NCBI GenBank assembly: GCA_016714975.1
Contig: JADKBR010000017.1
Coordinates: forward strand, 1 to 64,000
Reading direction: 5' to 3'
From: Candidatus Dechloromonas phosphorivorans
GTDB taxonomy: Bacteria; Pseudomonadota; Gammaproteobacteria; Burkholderiales; Rhodocyclaceae
DNA length: 64,000 nucleotides
Positions 17,926 to 25,688 of the stretch are shown here, one piece after another (positions within the stretch are counted from its first letter, which is position 1; every line of letters begins with the position of its first letter). The notes under the pieces are model-generated. The model was not told the origin of the DNA. It ran no database searches and saw nothing but the letters and a program-made list of their open reading frames with translations. The translations under genes and the position numbers were made by a program.

Positions 17926-19749
17926 TCACGCGAACGCGAAATTCCCGTTGTCCATCTCCATCAGCGACTGTGTCGATGCCAGTGCGCTCGTGCGGTGCGC
18001 GTCAGCACGCGGCAAAATGCGGTCGAAGTAGAACGCGGCAGTCTGGATCTTGGCGCGATAGAAATCCGCAGACTCGCTTCCCTTGCCGCTGAGCAACAGC
18101 TCTTGCGCTTTCTCCGCTTGCAAGGCGAGGAAATACCCCATCATGACGTAGCCTGAATACATCAGGTAGTCGACGCTGGCCGACCCCACGAGATCGCGAT
18201 CCTTGCCTGCGCGCAGCATGATGCGCAGAGTGAGCATGTTCCACTCCACGGCGCGTTTCATGGTCGCGCGCGCCATGGTGCCAATCGGCCCCCGCGCAAG
18301 CAGGTTCGGCCTTGCCTGGCGCAGCATGATGCGCGCGAATTCGCGCACGCACTTTCCCTTGGTGCCAATCAATACCTTGCGGCCGAGCAGGTCGAGAGCC
18401 TGAATGCCGGTGGTGCCTTCGTACAGGGTAGAGATGCGTGCATCACGGGCGATCTGTTCCATGCCGTGCTCGTGAATGTAACCGTGCCCGCCGAACACCT
18501 GCATGCCGATATTGGCGGCTTCGAGGCCCATTTCGGTCAGGAAGCCCTTGAGGATGGGGGTGTAGAAGCCGAGCCTGTTGTCGTAGAGCTCGTAGCTGGC
18601 GTGATCGTTTTCGAGAGTGGCGTTGAACATCAGGTCGGCGGTCTGGGCGGCAGCATAGATCATCGCCCGACCACCTTCTGCGATGGCCTTCTGGGTCAGC
18701 AGCATGCGCCGCACGTCGGCATGCCAGATCAGCGAGTCGGCATTGGCCGCGGGTTCCTTCTTTCCCGAGAGGGCGCGCATTGATCGTCTGTCCCTGGCAT
18801 AGGCCAGCGCGCCCTGAAAAGACGCTTCGGCGTGGGCGACGCCCTGGATCGCGATGCCGAGGCGGGCGGTGTTCATGTAGGTGAACATGGCTTCCAGGCC
18901 CTTGTTGGGTTCGAAAATCAGGTGCCCGGTTGCCTCGTCGAAATTCAATACGGCGGTTGCCGAGCCGCGAATTCCCATCTTGTGTTCGATGGAGCCGCAA
19001 CTGACGGTGTTGCGTTGGCCGGCAGAGCCGTCTTCGGCGACCAGAAACTTCGACACGACGAACAGCGAAATTCCGCGTGTGCCGGCCGGTGCGCCCGGCA
19101 AGCGGGCGAGGACGATGTGCACGATATTCCCGGCCAGATCGTGCTCGCCGGCCGAGATGAACATCTTGGTGCCGGTGAGCTTGTAGCTGCCGTCGGGTTG
19201 CGGCTCGGCCCTGGTGTTGATCTGCGCCAGGTCGGTGCCGCACTGCGGCTCGGTCAGGCACATGGTGCCGGTCCACTCGCCGCTGACGAGTGATGGCAGA
19301 TAGAGCGATTTCTGTGCCTCGGTGCCGTAGCGCAAAAGGGTGTTGATGCAGCCCAGGCTCAGTCCCGGATACATGTTGAACGACCAGTTGGCGGCGCCCA
19401 TCATCTCGGTCTTGAACAGGCTGAGCGACGTCGGCAGCCCCTGGCCACCGTATTCCGTCGGAAATGAAAGCCCCTGCCAGCCGCCGTCGACGAACTGGCG
19501 GTAGGCTTCCTTGAAGCCAGCCGGGGTGGTGACTTCGCCGGCCTCGAAGTGGCAGCCCTCCTGGTCGCCGGAAAGATTGATCGGCGCGAGGACCTCCTCG
19601 CACAAGGTGGCAGCGCCTTCAAGGATGGCATCCACCATGTCGGGCGTGGCTTCGCCGCCGTTCGCCAACCCGGCATAGTGCGCGGGGTAGTCGAGTACCT
19701 CGTTGATCAGGAAGCGCATGTCGCGCAGGGGAGCTTTATAGGTCGGCAT
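17926..19749 (-). CDS. acyl-CoA dehydrogenase, 600-aa class
   Basis: A 607-aa FAD enzyme of beta-oxidation type with the extra C-terminal domain found in DmdC/phenylpropionyl-type acyl-CoA dehydrogenases. It shows an N-terminal helical domain, the flavin region TMCLTEPQCGTDLAQINTRA, the signature MQVFGGHGYIHEHGMEQIAR, and YEGTTGIQALDLLGRK with the glutamate position of the family base. The C-terminal 150 residues are helical. It is transcribed leftward, divergent from a FabR-like repressor with two palindromes in the shared control region, so it is probably controlled by that repressor in response to fatty acyl compounds. Confidence 0.92.
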   Translation of the reverse strand: MPTYKAPLRDMRFLINEVLDYPAHYAGLANGGEATPDMVDAILEGAATLCEEVLAPINLSGDQEGCHFEAGEVTTPAGFKEAYRQFVDGGWQGLSFPTEYGGQGLPTSLSLFKTEMMGAANWSFNMYPGLSLGCINTLLRYGTEAQKSLYLPSLVSGEWTGTMCLTEPQCGTDLAQINTRAEPQPDGSYKLTGTKMFISAGEHDLAGNIVHIVLARLPGAPAGTRGISLFVVSKFLVAEDGSAGQRNTVSCGSIEHKMGIRGSATAVLNFDEATGHLIFEPNKGLEAMFTYMNTARLGIAIQGVAHAEASFQGALAYARDRRSMRALSGKKEPAANADSLIWHADVRRMLLTQKAIAEGGRAMIYAAAQTADLMFNATLENDHASYELYDNRLGFYTPILKGFLTEMGLEAANIGMQVFGGHGYIHEHGMEQIARDARISTLYEGTTGIQALDLLGRKVLIGTKGKCVREFARIMLRQARPNLLARGPIGTMARATMKRAVEWNMLTLRIMLRAGKDRDLVGSASVDYLMYSGYVMMGYFLALQAEKAQELLLSGKGSESADFYRAKIQTAAFYFDRILPRADAHRTSALASTQSLMEMDNGNFAFA

Positions 19750-19844
19750 GGTGCGGCCTTTCGTGAATGTGACAGAGTGGCCTGGCGCTGTGCACTGCGT
19801 GCGAACTGCGTCGTGCGGCCGGTTTCGTCAGGTTACGACAAGTT

Positions 19845-19860
19845 GTGTACAAGCGTACAC
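19845..19860. promoter_or_regulatory. palindromic operator 1 between acyl-CoA dehydrogenase and fabR-like gene
   Basis: The sequence GTGTACAAGCGTACAC is a near-perfect palindrome with the core TACAAGCGTA. It recalls the GTGAAC/GTTCAC and GTAC-type operators of DesT/FabR repressors. It lies about 95 bases upstream of the acyl-CoA dehydrogenase start. Confidence 0.6.
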
Positions 19861-19951
19861 CAGAATACTAGAATGGCAACTAAAGTTTTCTAGTCGTCGT
19901 GTATTCGTCTGATTGTTAGCTATAAATTTTTCAATCAAACACATTTGTTTA

Positions 19952-19965
19952 GATACGAGTGTATC
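19952..19965. promoter_or_regulatory. palindromic operator 2 just upstream of the fabR-like gene
   Basis: GATACGAGTGTATC has the core TACGAGTGTA, the same TAC-R-AG-Y-GTA pattern as the palindrome about 105 bases to the left. It ends 25 bases before the fabR-like start codon, a good position for autorepression. Confidence 0.55.
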
Positions 19966-19990
19966 AAGATAGGGAAACAGGAGCGCTGCC

Positions 19991-20659
19991 ATGCCACCCG
20001 GAAAATCTGCATCGAAAGATCCCGCGCCCCTGCCACGCAGCGCCCGCAAGGACTTGACTCGCGCCAGGCTCCTGCAGGCCGCGCTGACCCTGATGGGCGA
20101 GGGGCGCAGTTTCACCAGTCTTGGATTACGTGAAATCGCCCGCGAAGCCGGCGTGGTTCCCAATGCCTTCTACCGCCACTTTCGCAATACCGACGAGTTG
20201 GGCCTGGTGCTGGTTGAGGAGGTGGGGATTACGCTGCGTCGGCTGTTGCGGGAGGCACGCAAGATGGATGTGGCGCCGCGCGACATGCTGCGGCGTTCAG
20301 TCAGCGTCTATCTGGAGTACGTCAAGCTGAACCGCTTGCAGTTCCTGTTCATCTCGAGCGAGCGATCGGGGGGCAGCCGCATCCTGCGCCTGGCGATCCG
20401 CAATGACGTCACCCATTTCACCAATGAAATGGCGCAGGATTTCCGGATGCGCGGCCTTTACGCGCAACTGCCGACGGCAAGCTTGCAGATGGTTTGCGGG
20501 ATGATCGTGATGACCATGCTCGCGGCGGCAACCGACGTTCTCGACCTGCCCCCCGACCAAACCCTGCTCGAAGCCGAAATGTCTGAAAACTTCGTTCAGC
20601 AACTCAAGATCATCCTGTTTGGCGCGACCCGGTTGAACGACGCATTGAGCCGAAGCTGA
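19991..20659 (+). CDS. fabR: FabR-like TetR-family transcriptional repressor
   Basis: A 222-aa TetR-type regulator. The DNA-binding part reads RARLLQAALTLMGEGRSFTS followed by LGLREIAREAGVVPNAFYRHFRNTDELG, which closely resembles E. coli FabR, the repressor that senses the unsaturated to saturated acyl-CoA ratio. The C-terminal ligand domain contains FLFISSERSGGSRILRLAIR. It is divergent from an acyl-CoA dehydrogenase and has its own palindromes in the intergenic region. The desaturase at 36.0 kb would be a natural second target, but I saw no matching operator before it. Confidence 0.82.
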   Translation: MPPGKSASKDPAPLPRSARKDLTRARLLQAALTLMGEGRSFTSLGLREIAREAGVVPNAFYRHFRNTDELGLVLVEEVGITLRRLLREARKMDVAPRDMLRRSVSVYLEYVKLNRLQFLFISSERSGGSRILRLAIRNDVTHFTNEMAQDFRMRGLYAQLPTASLQMVCGMIVMTMLAAATDVLDLPPDQTLLEAEMSENFVQQLKIILFGATRLNDALSRS

Positions 20660-20720
20660 CGCTGAAAAGCAACGCCAGAAGCCCGGTGGAGCGATTTTCA
20701 GGAAGGGCGCTGACCGCCGC

Positions 20721-20745
20721 TTGACAGAATACGGCAGTGCCGTAT
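20721..20745 (+). promoter_or_regulatory. promoter/operator of the HigBA-type module
   Basis: A TTGACA hexamer at about 20721 is followed by the perfect palindrome ATACGGCAGTGCCGTAT ending at about 20745. Operators of the TACGGCA-n-TGCCGTA form are typical of HigA-like antitoxins, so binding here would block the promoter. Confidence 0.65.
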
Positions 20746-20755
20746 GACCCGACCC

Positions 20756-20950
20756 ATGCACACCGTCGCGGAAACCGAAGTTTTCCAGCGTCATGCCGCA
20801 GCCACCTGGTCGGAAGGCGGAGTGCGGGTGATTTATTTCAACGAACTGGATGGCCGCATCTGGCTGCAGGTTGTTTACGCGAAGGCCGGGTTCGATAATC
20901 TGCCGGCCGAGTTCCTGCCCAAGCTGAAAGCCGAGATGGCACATGGATAG
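20756..20950 (+). pseudogene. higB: RelE/HigB-like toxin with internal deletion
   Basis: The open frame gives 64 residues. The start, MHTVAETEVFQRHAAATWS, and the end, GVRVIYFNELDGRIWLQVVY with AKAGFDNLPAEFLPKLKAEM, both match HigB/RelE-type mRNA interferases of about 105 aa. The middle 40 or so residues, which carry the second helix and the IPGSGGLRKVRW-type strand, are missing in frame. Without them the RNase fold cannot be complete, so the toxin is probably dead. The antitoxin gene overlaps its end by 8 bases. Confidence 0.7.
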
Positions 20951-21221
20951 GGAAATGGAGGAGTTCCAGAACGACCTGCTGGAGTCGGTCCGCCAGATAA
21001 AGGCGAGCAAGGAGGCGCGTGTGACGACAGTCGAAGTGTCGCCGGCCGCCGAGGCGCGCAACAAGGTCGGCATGTCACAATCTGAGTTCGCGAAACTGCT
21101 GGGCGTTTCGGTGCGCATACTGCAGGACTGGGAACAAGGCCGTCGGGAGCCTTCCGGCGCGGCCCGGACACTGCTGCGCATCGCTTCGCAAAACCCCGCT
21201 GCGGTCAAGGGGGCGGCCTGA
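20943..21221 (+). CDS. higA: HigA-like antitoxin, XRE-type helix-turn-helix
   Basis: A 92-aa antitoxin. The first 40 residues form the toxin-wrapping part (MDREMEEFQNDLLESVRQI) and the rest is a Cro/C1-type helix-turn-helix (GMSQSEFAKLLGVSVRILQDWEQGRREPSG written in two blocks: GMSQSEFAKLLGVS and VRILQDWEQGRREP). It overlaps the toxin gene and is intact, unlike the toxin. It probably still binds the palindrome upstream of the pair. Confidence 0.85.
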   Translation: MDREMEEFQNDLLESVRQIKASKEARVTTVEVSPAAEARNKVGMSQSEFAKLLGVSVRILQDWEQGRREPSGAARTLLRIASQNPAAVKGAA

Positions 21222-21344
21222 AGCGAGGAGGCGCTCTAGGGCCAGCTTCCCCGAATAACATGGAAATTGACCAGCGAGTCCCGTCAGATTGGCCGGGGTT
21301 CCTCGAATGATGGCATTCGACCCTGAACAGTCATTTGAAGCAAG

Positions 21345-21968
21345 TCAAAGCAGACCTTGACGCCCACCGAGCAGGATCAGAAATACACCACATGTCCGCT
21401 CGACAACAGCCTTGCTTTGCCGATACAGAGCAGACATTCGATCCGTAGACATGGCAAGCGCCACGCTGCCATACCAGAGTGTGGAAATTACTCCGACCAT
21501 CACAACCATGGACAGCAAGGTTTGAATGGATGCATCGGTGGGAACCGCCCCTGAGAAAACCGACGCATAGAATGCCATTGACTTTGGATTCGCCAGATTA
21601 GTGGCTATGCCATCACGCAGGGCTGACGGAACCGAAGATTCCAAACCAGAGTTCCCTCTTGCCGTGAGCGGCTGACCTGATCGCATGAGGAGTTGAACGC
21701 CGAACCAGACTAGATAGGCAGCCCCCAACAGCTTGATTGACCAAAACATCCACGGCAAGGTAACCACCAGCAGGCTTAGCCCAAACAAGGCCATGGCCGC
21801 CCAAAGCGAATTGATCATGGCGATCCCAAACACCATGGCTACGGCTTCAAACCGCGAGGATGAAACCGCACGATGACTAACTGCAACGAAGTTCGGACCG
21901 GGACTCATCACTCCCGCCAGACAAACAACGGCGGCGGACAAAACTGCTGTGCTATCAAACATGGGCAC
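21345..21968 (-). CDS. LysE/RhtB-family amino-acid exporter
   Basis: A 207-aa inner-membrane protein with about six helices. It shows the family signature LAGVMSPGPNFVAVSHRAVS near the N-terminus, then LWAAMALFGLSLLVV and GAAYLVWFGVQLLMRSG, and the loop NLANPKSMAFYASVFSGAVP. It should export an amino acid or a derivative. It is divergent from a LysR-type regulator, the usual arrangement for regulation of this exporter family. Confidence 0.88.
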   Translation of the reverse strand: MPMFDSTAVLSAAVVCLAGVMSPGPNFVAVSHRAVSSSRFEAVAMVFGIAMINSLWAAMALFGLSLLVVTLPWMFWSIKLLGAAYLVWFGVQLLMRSGQPLTARGNSGLESSVPSALRDGIATNLANPKSMAFYASVFSGAVPTDASIQTLLSMVVMVGVISTLWYGSVALAMSTDRMSALYRQSKAVVERTCGVFLILLGGRQGLL

Positions 21969-22038
21969 CTCAGATCAGCAATGGAGCTCATCTTGTACCG
22001 ATGCTTCTGATACGCCCAATCCTGTTTGAGAAATGCTA

Positions 22039-22057
22039 TGATAGCTAAAGTATATCA
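22039..22057. promoter_or_regulatory. LysR-type binding site between lysE-like and lysR-like genes
   Basis: TGATA and TATCA form an interrupted palindrome of 19 bp, of the T-N11-A type bound by LysR regulators, located just before the lysR-like start and on the control side of the exporter gene. Confidence 0.45.
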
Positions 22058-22064
22058 CGCCGCC

Positions 22065-23033
22065 ATGATTAACTTCCGTCTCGTACGCCATCTCTGGTTG
22101 TTTCTCGCCGTTGCCGAGGAAGAGCATTTTGGGCGTGCCGCCAAGCGGCTAGGCATGTCTCAGCCACCGCTGACAGATCAAATTCAAATTCTTGAACAGG
22201 CACTCAAGGTCAAACTGTTTGAACGATCACGGCGTGGAACAAAACTGACGCCCGCAGGTGCCGCAATTCTTCCTGCCATCAAAAAGTTTGCCGAGCAGTT
22301 GGAACGGCTGGAACTTGCCGTACGCGAAGCCACAACAGGTCAGCGCGGTATGTTGGCGGTCGGGGCGATTACTTCCGCCATGATTGATGTGTTGCCGCCA
22401 CTGATCGAGAAAATGAAAGCATCGCATCCTGACGTAACGATTTCCATGCGAGAGATTGACAGCGTGGAGGCGGTACCCTTACTTCAGTCAGGCGATATTG
22501 ATTTGGCCTTTGCCCGGCTTGAAGGAGAACTCGGTTCGGGTATCAAATCGATGCCGCTGCGTGAAGATCGCTTGGCCGTTGCTCTACCCAAAGATCATCC
22601 GTTGGCTTCGCGATCTCGTATTCGACTGTCCTCGCTTTCAGAAGAAGATTTTGTGATGTTCTACCGTCGAGTCAGTCCCGGCTACTTCGATAGCTTGGTG
22701 ACGGCTTGCCGAACTGCTGGCTTTTCTCCACGCATTGTTCATGAGGTCAGCTCGGTGGCTTCTCAGGTTGCCTTTGTCGGTTGCGGGCAGGGCGTTGCGC
22801 TGATTCCTTCAGCAATGAAGAAGATGGCACCGGAAACCGCCGTCGTACGTCCTCTCACTGATAAATTGAGGGTTGTGACAACGGCAGTAGCGTGGAATAC
22901 GGTCAGAGACAATCCCGCCGTCGAAGCAGCAGTAGCTGCTCTTGAGTTGTTTGCGTATTCCGGTGAAGCTGGACAGCGATTCCACGCCAAGCTGGACACG
23001 CATTCCAGAGCAAGCTGGACAGTCGGAGCGTAG
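22065..23033 (+). CDS. LysR-family regulator with C-terminus replaced by insertion sequence
   Basis: The N-terminal helix-turn-helix reads HLWLFLAVAEEEHFGRAAKR then LGMSQPPLTDQIQILEQALK, followed by a substrate-binding domain (IDLAFARLEGELGS, VGCGQGVALIPSAMKK). The native protein is intact up to AALEL. There an IS21-family element has entered, so the last residues (FAYSGEAGQRFHAKLD to TVGA) are read from the element. Joining the flanks across the element restores the ending L-E-L-L-R-stop (stop at 25652-25654). Only two native residues are lost, so function may survive. The upstream exporter is the likely target. Confidence 0.87.
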   Translation: MINFRLVRHLWLFLAVAEEEHFGRAAKRLGMSQPPLTDQIQILEQALKVKLFERSRRGTKLTPAGAAILPAIKKFAEQLERLELAVREATTGQRGMLAVGAITSAMIDVLPPLIEKMKASHPDVTISMREIDSVEAVPLLQSGDIDLAFARLEGELGSGIKSMPLREDRLAVALPKDHPLASRSRIRLSSLSEEDFVMFYRRVSPGYFDSLVTACRTAGFSPRIVHEVSSVASQVAFVGCGQGVALIPSAMKKMAPETAVVRPLTDKLRVVTTAVAWNTVRDNPAVEAAVAALELFAYSGEAGQRFHAKLDTHSRASWTVGA

Positions 23034-23196
23034 CGACGCGGGGTTTTGGGTTTTTACTCTGTTGATGTCATGGGGGTCAAGTTTTTGTCGCGCCATGTAG
23101 AGTTATCCACGGTCGGCCGGCAGACTGCGCTCCTTTCATAGCAGGCTGGCTGGCTGGCGGCCGGCGGTGGGTAACTCGGTGAGTACGCGCTGCGGT

Positions 23197-23949
23197 TCAC
23201 GGGGTGGCCTCGGGCCATTCCGGTTTGCCCTTTTTGCGCAGCGATTCGCCGTCCAGGTTGAGGCTATGCGCCTGATGCACCAGGCGGTCGAGAATCGCAT
23301 CCGCTAATGTCGGGTCGCCGATGGCTTCGTGCCAATGCTTGACGGGTAACTGGCTGGTGATGATGGTTGCCCGCGTGCCGTGCCGGTCATCAAAGATTTC
23401 AAGCAGGTCACGGCGACTTTCATCGGTCAGTGGCGCCAGCCCCCAATCGTCAATCACCAGGACGTCGGTCTTGGCCAACTGTGCCAGCGTCTTGGCGTAG
23501 CTGCCATCGGCCCGGCCGATGGCCAGCGCCGGCAAGAGGCGCGGCAAGCGCACGTAGAAGGCAGAACGCCCCTGCCGACACGCCTGATTGGCCAGGGCGC
23601 AGGCAAGGAAGGTCTTGCCGACGCCGGTCGGTCCGCAAATCAGCACATTCTGGTGGTCGCCGACCCAGCGCCCGGTCATCAGGCGCGCGAACAAGGCCCG
23701 GTCAAGGCCGCGCGGATGGCGGAAATCGACATCCTCCGGTGTTGCCGCCTGTTTCAACCTGGCTCGTTTCAGGCGGGCGGTGTTCTGGCGGGATTCGCGC
23801 TCGGCCCGTTCGCTGTCAATGAGCAGGCCCAGGCGTTCCTCGAACGACAATTGGCTGATGTCGGCCTGCTGGGCCTGGCTGGCCAATGCCTTGGCCATGC
23901 CGGTCAGGCGGAGCTGGTGCAATTGGTCCACGGTCGGGTGATGGAGCAC
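23197..23949 (-). CDS. istB: IS21-family helper ATPase IstB
   Basis: A 250-aa AAA+ ATPase that helps IstA choose the target. Walker A is LICGPTGVGKTFLACALANQ, Walker B is VLVIDDWGLAPL, and sensor 1 follows in ATIITSQLPVKHWHEAIGDP. The N-terminal LHQLRLTGMAKALASQ helix bundle is standard. It lies 17 bases after istA in the same direction. Confidence 0.95.
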   Translation of the reverse strand: MLHHPTVDQLHQLRLTGMAKALASQAQQADISQLSFEERLGLLIDSERAERESRQNTARLKRARLKQAATPEDVDFRHPRGLDRALFARLMTGRWVGDHQNVLICGPTGVGKTFLACALANQACRQGRSAFYVRLPRLLPALAIGRADGSYAKTLAQLAKTDVLVIDDWGLAPLTDESRRDLLEIFDDRHGTRATIITSQLPVKHWHEAIGDPTLADAILDRLVHQAHSLNLDGESLRKKGKPEWPEATP

Positions 23950-23966
23950 GGGTATTTCCTTTCAGG

Positions 23967-25529
23967 TCAGTGGTAGTAATGCGGACCACGCACATTGGCG
24001 TGCTCCAGGGGAAGGCAGGTCTGGGCGGGCGCCGTCAGGCGCTTGATGTCCAGGCCATGCTTCAAGATGGATTTCAGGCTGCCGTAGGACAGCGCGTTGA
24101 TGTCGATGGCCCGCTCGCATGCCGCCTCCAGACGGCTTTCACCGTAAGTCCTGGAGAGGCGCAGAATGCCCAGGCAACTGCGGTAGCCCTGCTGCGGATG
24201 GCGGCGCTGATGCAGGACGTGTTCGATGACCGCTTTGACGTGCGGGCCGATACGCCCGGCCCAGTCCATCAACCGCGGCGCATTCCAGCCCTGAACGGCT
24301 TGATGGGCCGGGGTCATGTGCGCATCCACCGTCGTGTGCCGGCCACGAAGGGCACTGCGCAGATGGCTGGCGATGCGGCTTCCGCGGTGAAACAGTTCGA
24401 CCGTCGTGCGGGTGGCGCGGACATCCACTTTCTGCCGGGCGAAACGGTAGGGCACCGAGTAGTAATGGTGGTCGAACTCAACGTGATAGTCGATGCCGAC
24501 CATAGCGACCTTCCATTCAGCAAATTCGTAACGCGTTTCCGGCAAGGGGCGTAACGCCGGGCGGTCCAAGTCGGTAAAGGCGCTTTCCCGTGACCCCGGC
24601 AGTTTCTTGAAGGGGCGGCGATTCAGGGCCAGCATCAGTTCGGCAATGTGCCGATTGAGCTCACCGAGGCTGAAGAATCGCTGATGGCGTAGTCGGGCGA
24701 GGACCCAGCGCTCGACGAGCAGGACACCGGCTTCCACCTTGGCCTTGTCTTTCGGGCGATACGGCCGGGCTGGCAGGACGGCGGTGGCGTAATGGACGGC
24801 CAGGTCACGATAGCTGGGGTTGAGCTCGGGGTCGTAATGGCAGGCCTTGTTGACGCCACTCTTCAGATTGTCGGGCACCAGCATGGCCGGCACGCCGCCG
24901 AAGAATTCGAAGGCCCGAACATGGCTGGCAGTCCAGTCCGGTAGCGTCTGACTCCAGGTGGCGTCACAGTAGGTGTCCCACGGGGATTTCCTTCGGTCAT
25001 AATTCGAGGCGCCGAGAACGGCGACGAAGACGGCGGCCTGCCGGATTTCACCGGTCAGCGGGTCGGTGACCGGCACGGTCGGGCCGGCGTAATCGACAAA
25101 CAGTTTCTCGCCGGGGACATGCGTCTGGCGCAGGCTGACCGACAACCGGCCAGCCCAGGCCCGGTAATGGTCGCAGAAGCTGCTGTATTGATAGCCGTCC
25201 GGGTGCTCGCCCTTGTACTCCTGCCAGAGCAGGTCGAGCGTCACGCCTTTCCGGCGCAGTTCCCGATGCACGCCGGCCCAGTCAGGCTCAGGTCGCAGAG
25301 CCCTCGATGGCGCCGACGGCGGGTAAAGCAGCGCTTCGACAGCGGCTTCAGACATGCCGGCCGGCAGCGGATAGGTCAATCCGGCCAGTTTCGCCCGACG
25401 GAGAATCTCCCCTACCGTGGTCGGCGAGGCGATGATTGCCCGGGCAATCTCGCGGTGGCTGCGACCGTCCGCAACGGACAGCCGTAATACTTCAAAAATC
25501 TTGCGCATGGATAACCTGCTATAGGCCAT
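23967..25529 (-). CDS. istA: IS21-family transposase IstA
   Basis: A 520-aa transposase with an N-terminal helix-turn-helix (VLRLSVADGRSHREIARAII), the RNase-H-like catalytic core starting GEKLFVDYAGPTVPVTDPL, with FEFFGGVPAMLVPDNLKSGV as the second acidic site, and a C-terminal beta-barrel (YHVEFDHHYYSVPYRFARQK). No frameshift is present, so the element may be mobile. Confidence 0.95.
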   Translation of the reverse strand: MAYSRLSMRKIFEVLRLSVADGRSHREIARAIIASPTTVGEILRRAKLAGLTYPLPAGMSEAAVEALLYPPSAPSRALRPEPDWAGVHRELRRKGVTLDLLWQEYKGEHPDGYQYSSFCDHYRAWAGRLSVSLRQTHVPGEKLFVDYAGPTVPVTDPLTGEIRQAAVFVAVLGASNYDRRKSPWDTYCDATWSQTLPDWTASHVRAFEFFGGVPAMLVPDNLKSGVNKACHYDPELNPSYRDLAVHYATAVLPARPYRPKDKAKVEAGVLLVERWVLARLRHQRFFSLGELNRHIAELMLALNRRPFKKLPGSRESAFTDLDRPALRPLPETRYEFAEWKVAMVGIDYHVEFDHHYYSVPYRFARQKVDVRATRTTVELFHRGSRIASHLRSALRGRHTTVDAHMTPAHQAVQGWNAPRLMDWAGRIGPHVKAVIEHVLHQRRHPQQGYRSCLGILRLSRTYGESRLEAACERAIDINALSYGSLKSILKHGLDIKRLTAPAQTCLPLEHANVRGPHYYH

Positions 25530-25642
25530 GTGGTCCTCAGCAAAATCGCCGAGGGTGCCACGGTTATCCCGCGTCCTACGTTATGACTTTGGGCTGTCCA
25601 GATTGCGCTGGAATCAGTGTCCAGCTTGCGCCGGAATTCGCA

Positions 25643-25688
25643 TTGTTGCGGTGACAGCTATATAGCTTCACGGCGAACGGCTGGTTGT
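25643..25688. other. 45-bp native remnant between two insertion sequences
   Basis: This short piece starts with the second copy of the IS21 target duplication, then the original lysR stop codon. It is all that remains of the native sequence between the IS21- and IS1182-family elements. Confidence 0.6.

Larger units (their letters stand above)
22952..25642 (-). mobile_element. complete IS21-family insertion sequence (istA-istB)
   Basis: The left end (TGCGTATTCCGG, then three copies of an AAGCTGGACA-type repeat) and the right end (complement of TGCGAATTCCGGCGCAAGC with two such repeats) are inverted relative to each other. The 5-bp sequence TTGTT is present outside both ends (22947-22951 and 25643-25647). 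Multiple terminal repeats and two overlapping-function genes are typical of IS21. Both genes are intact. Confidence 0.92.
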
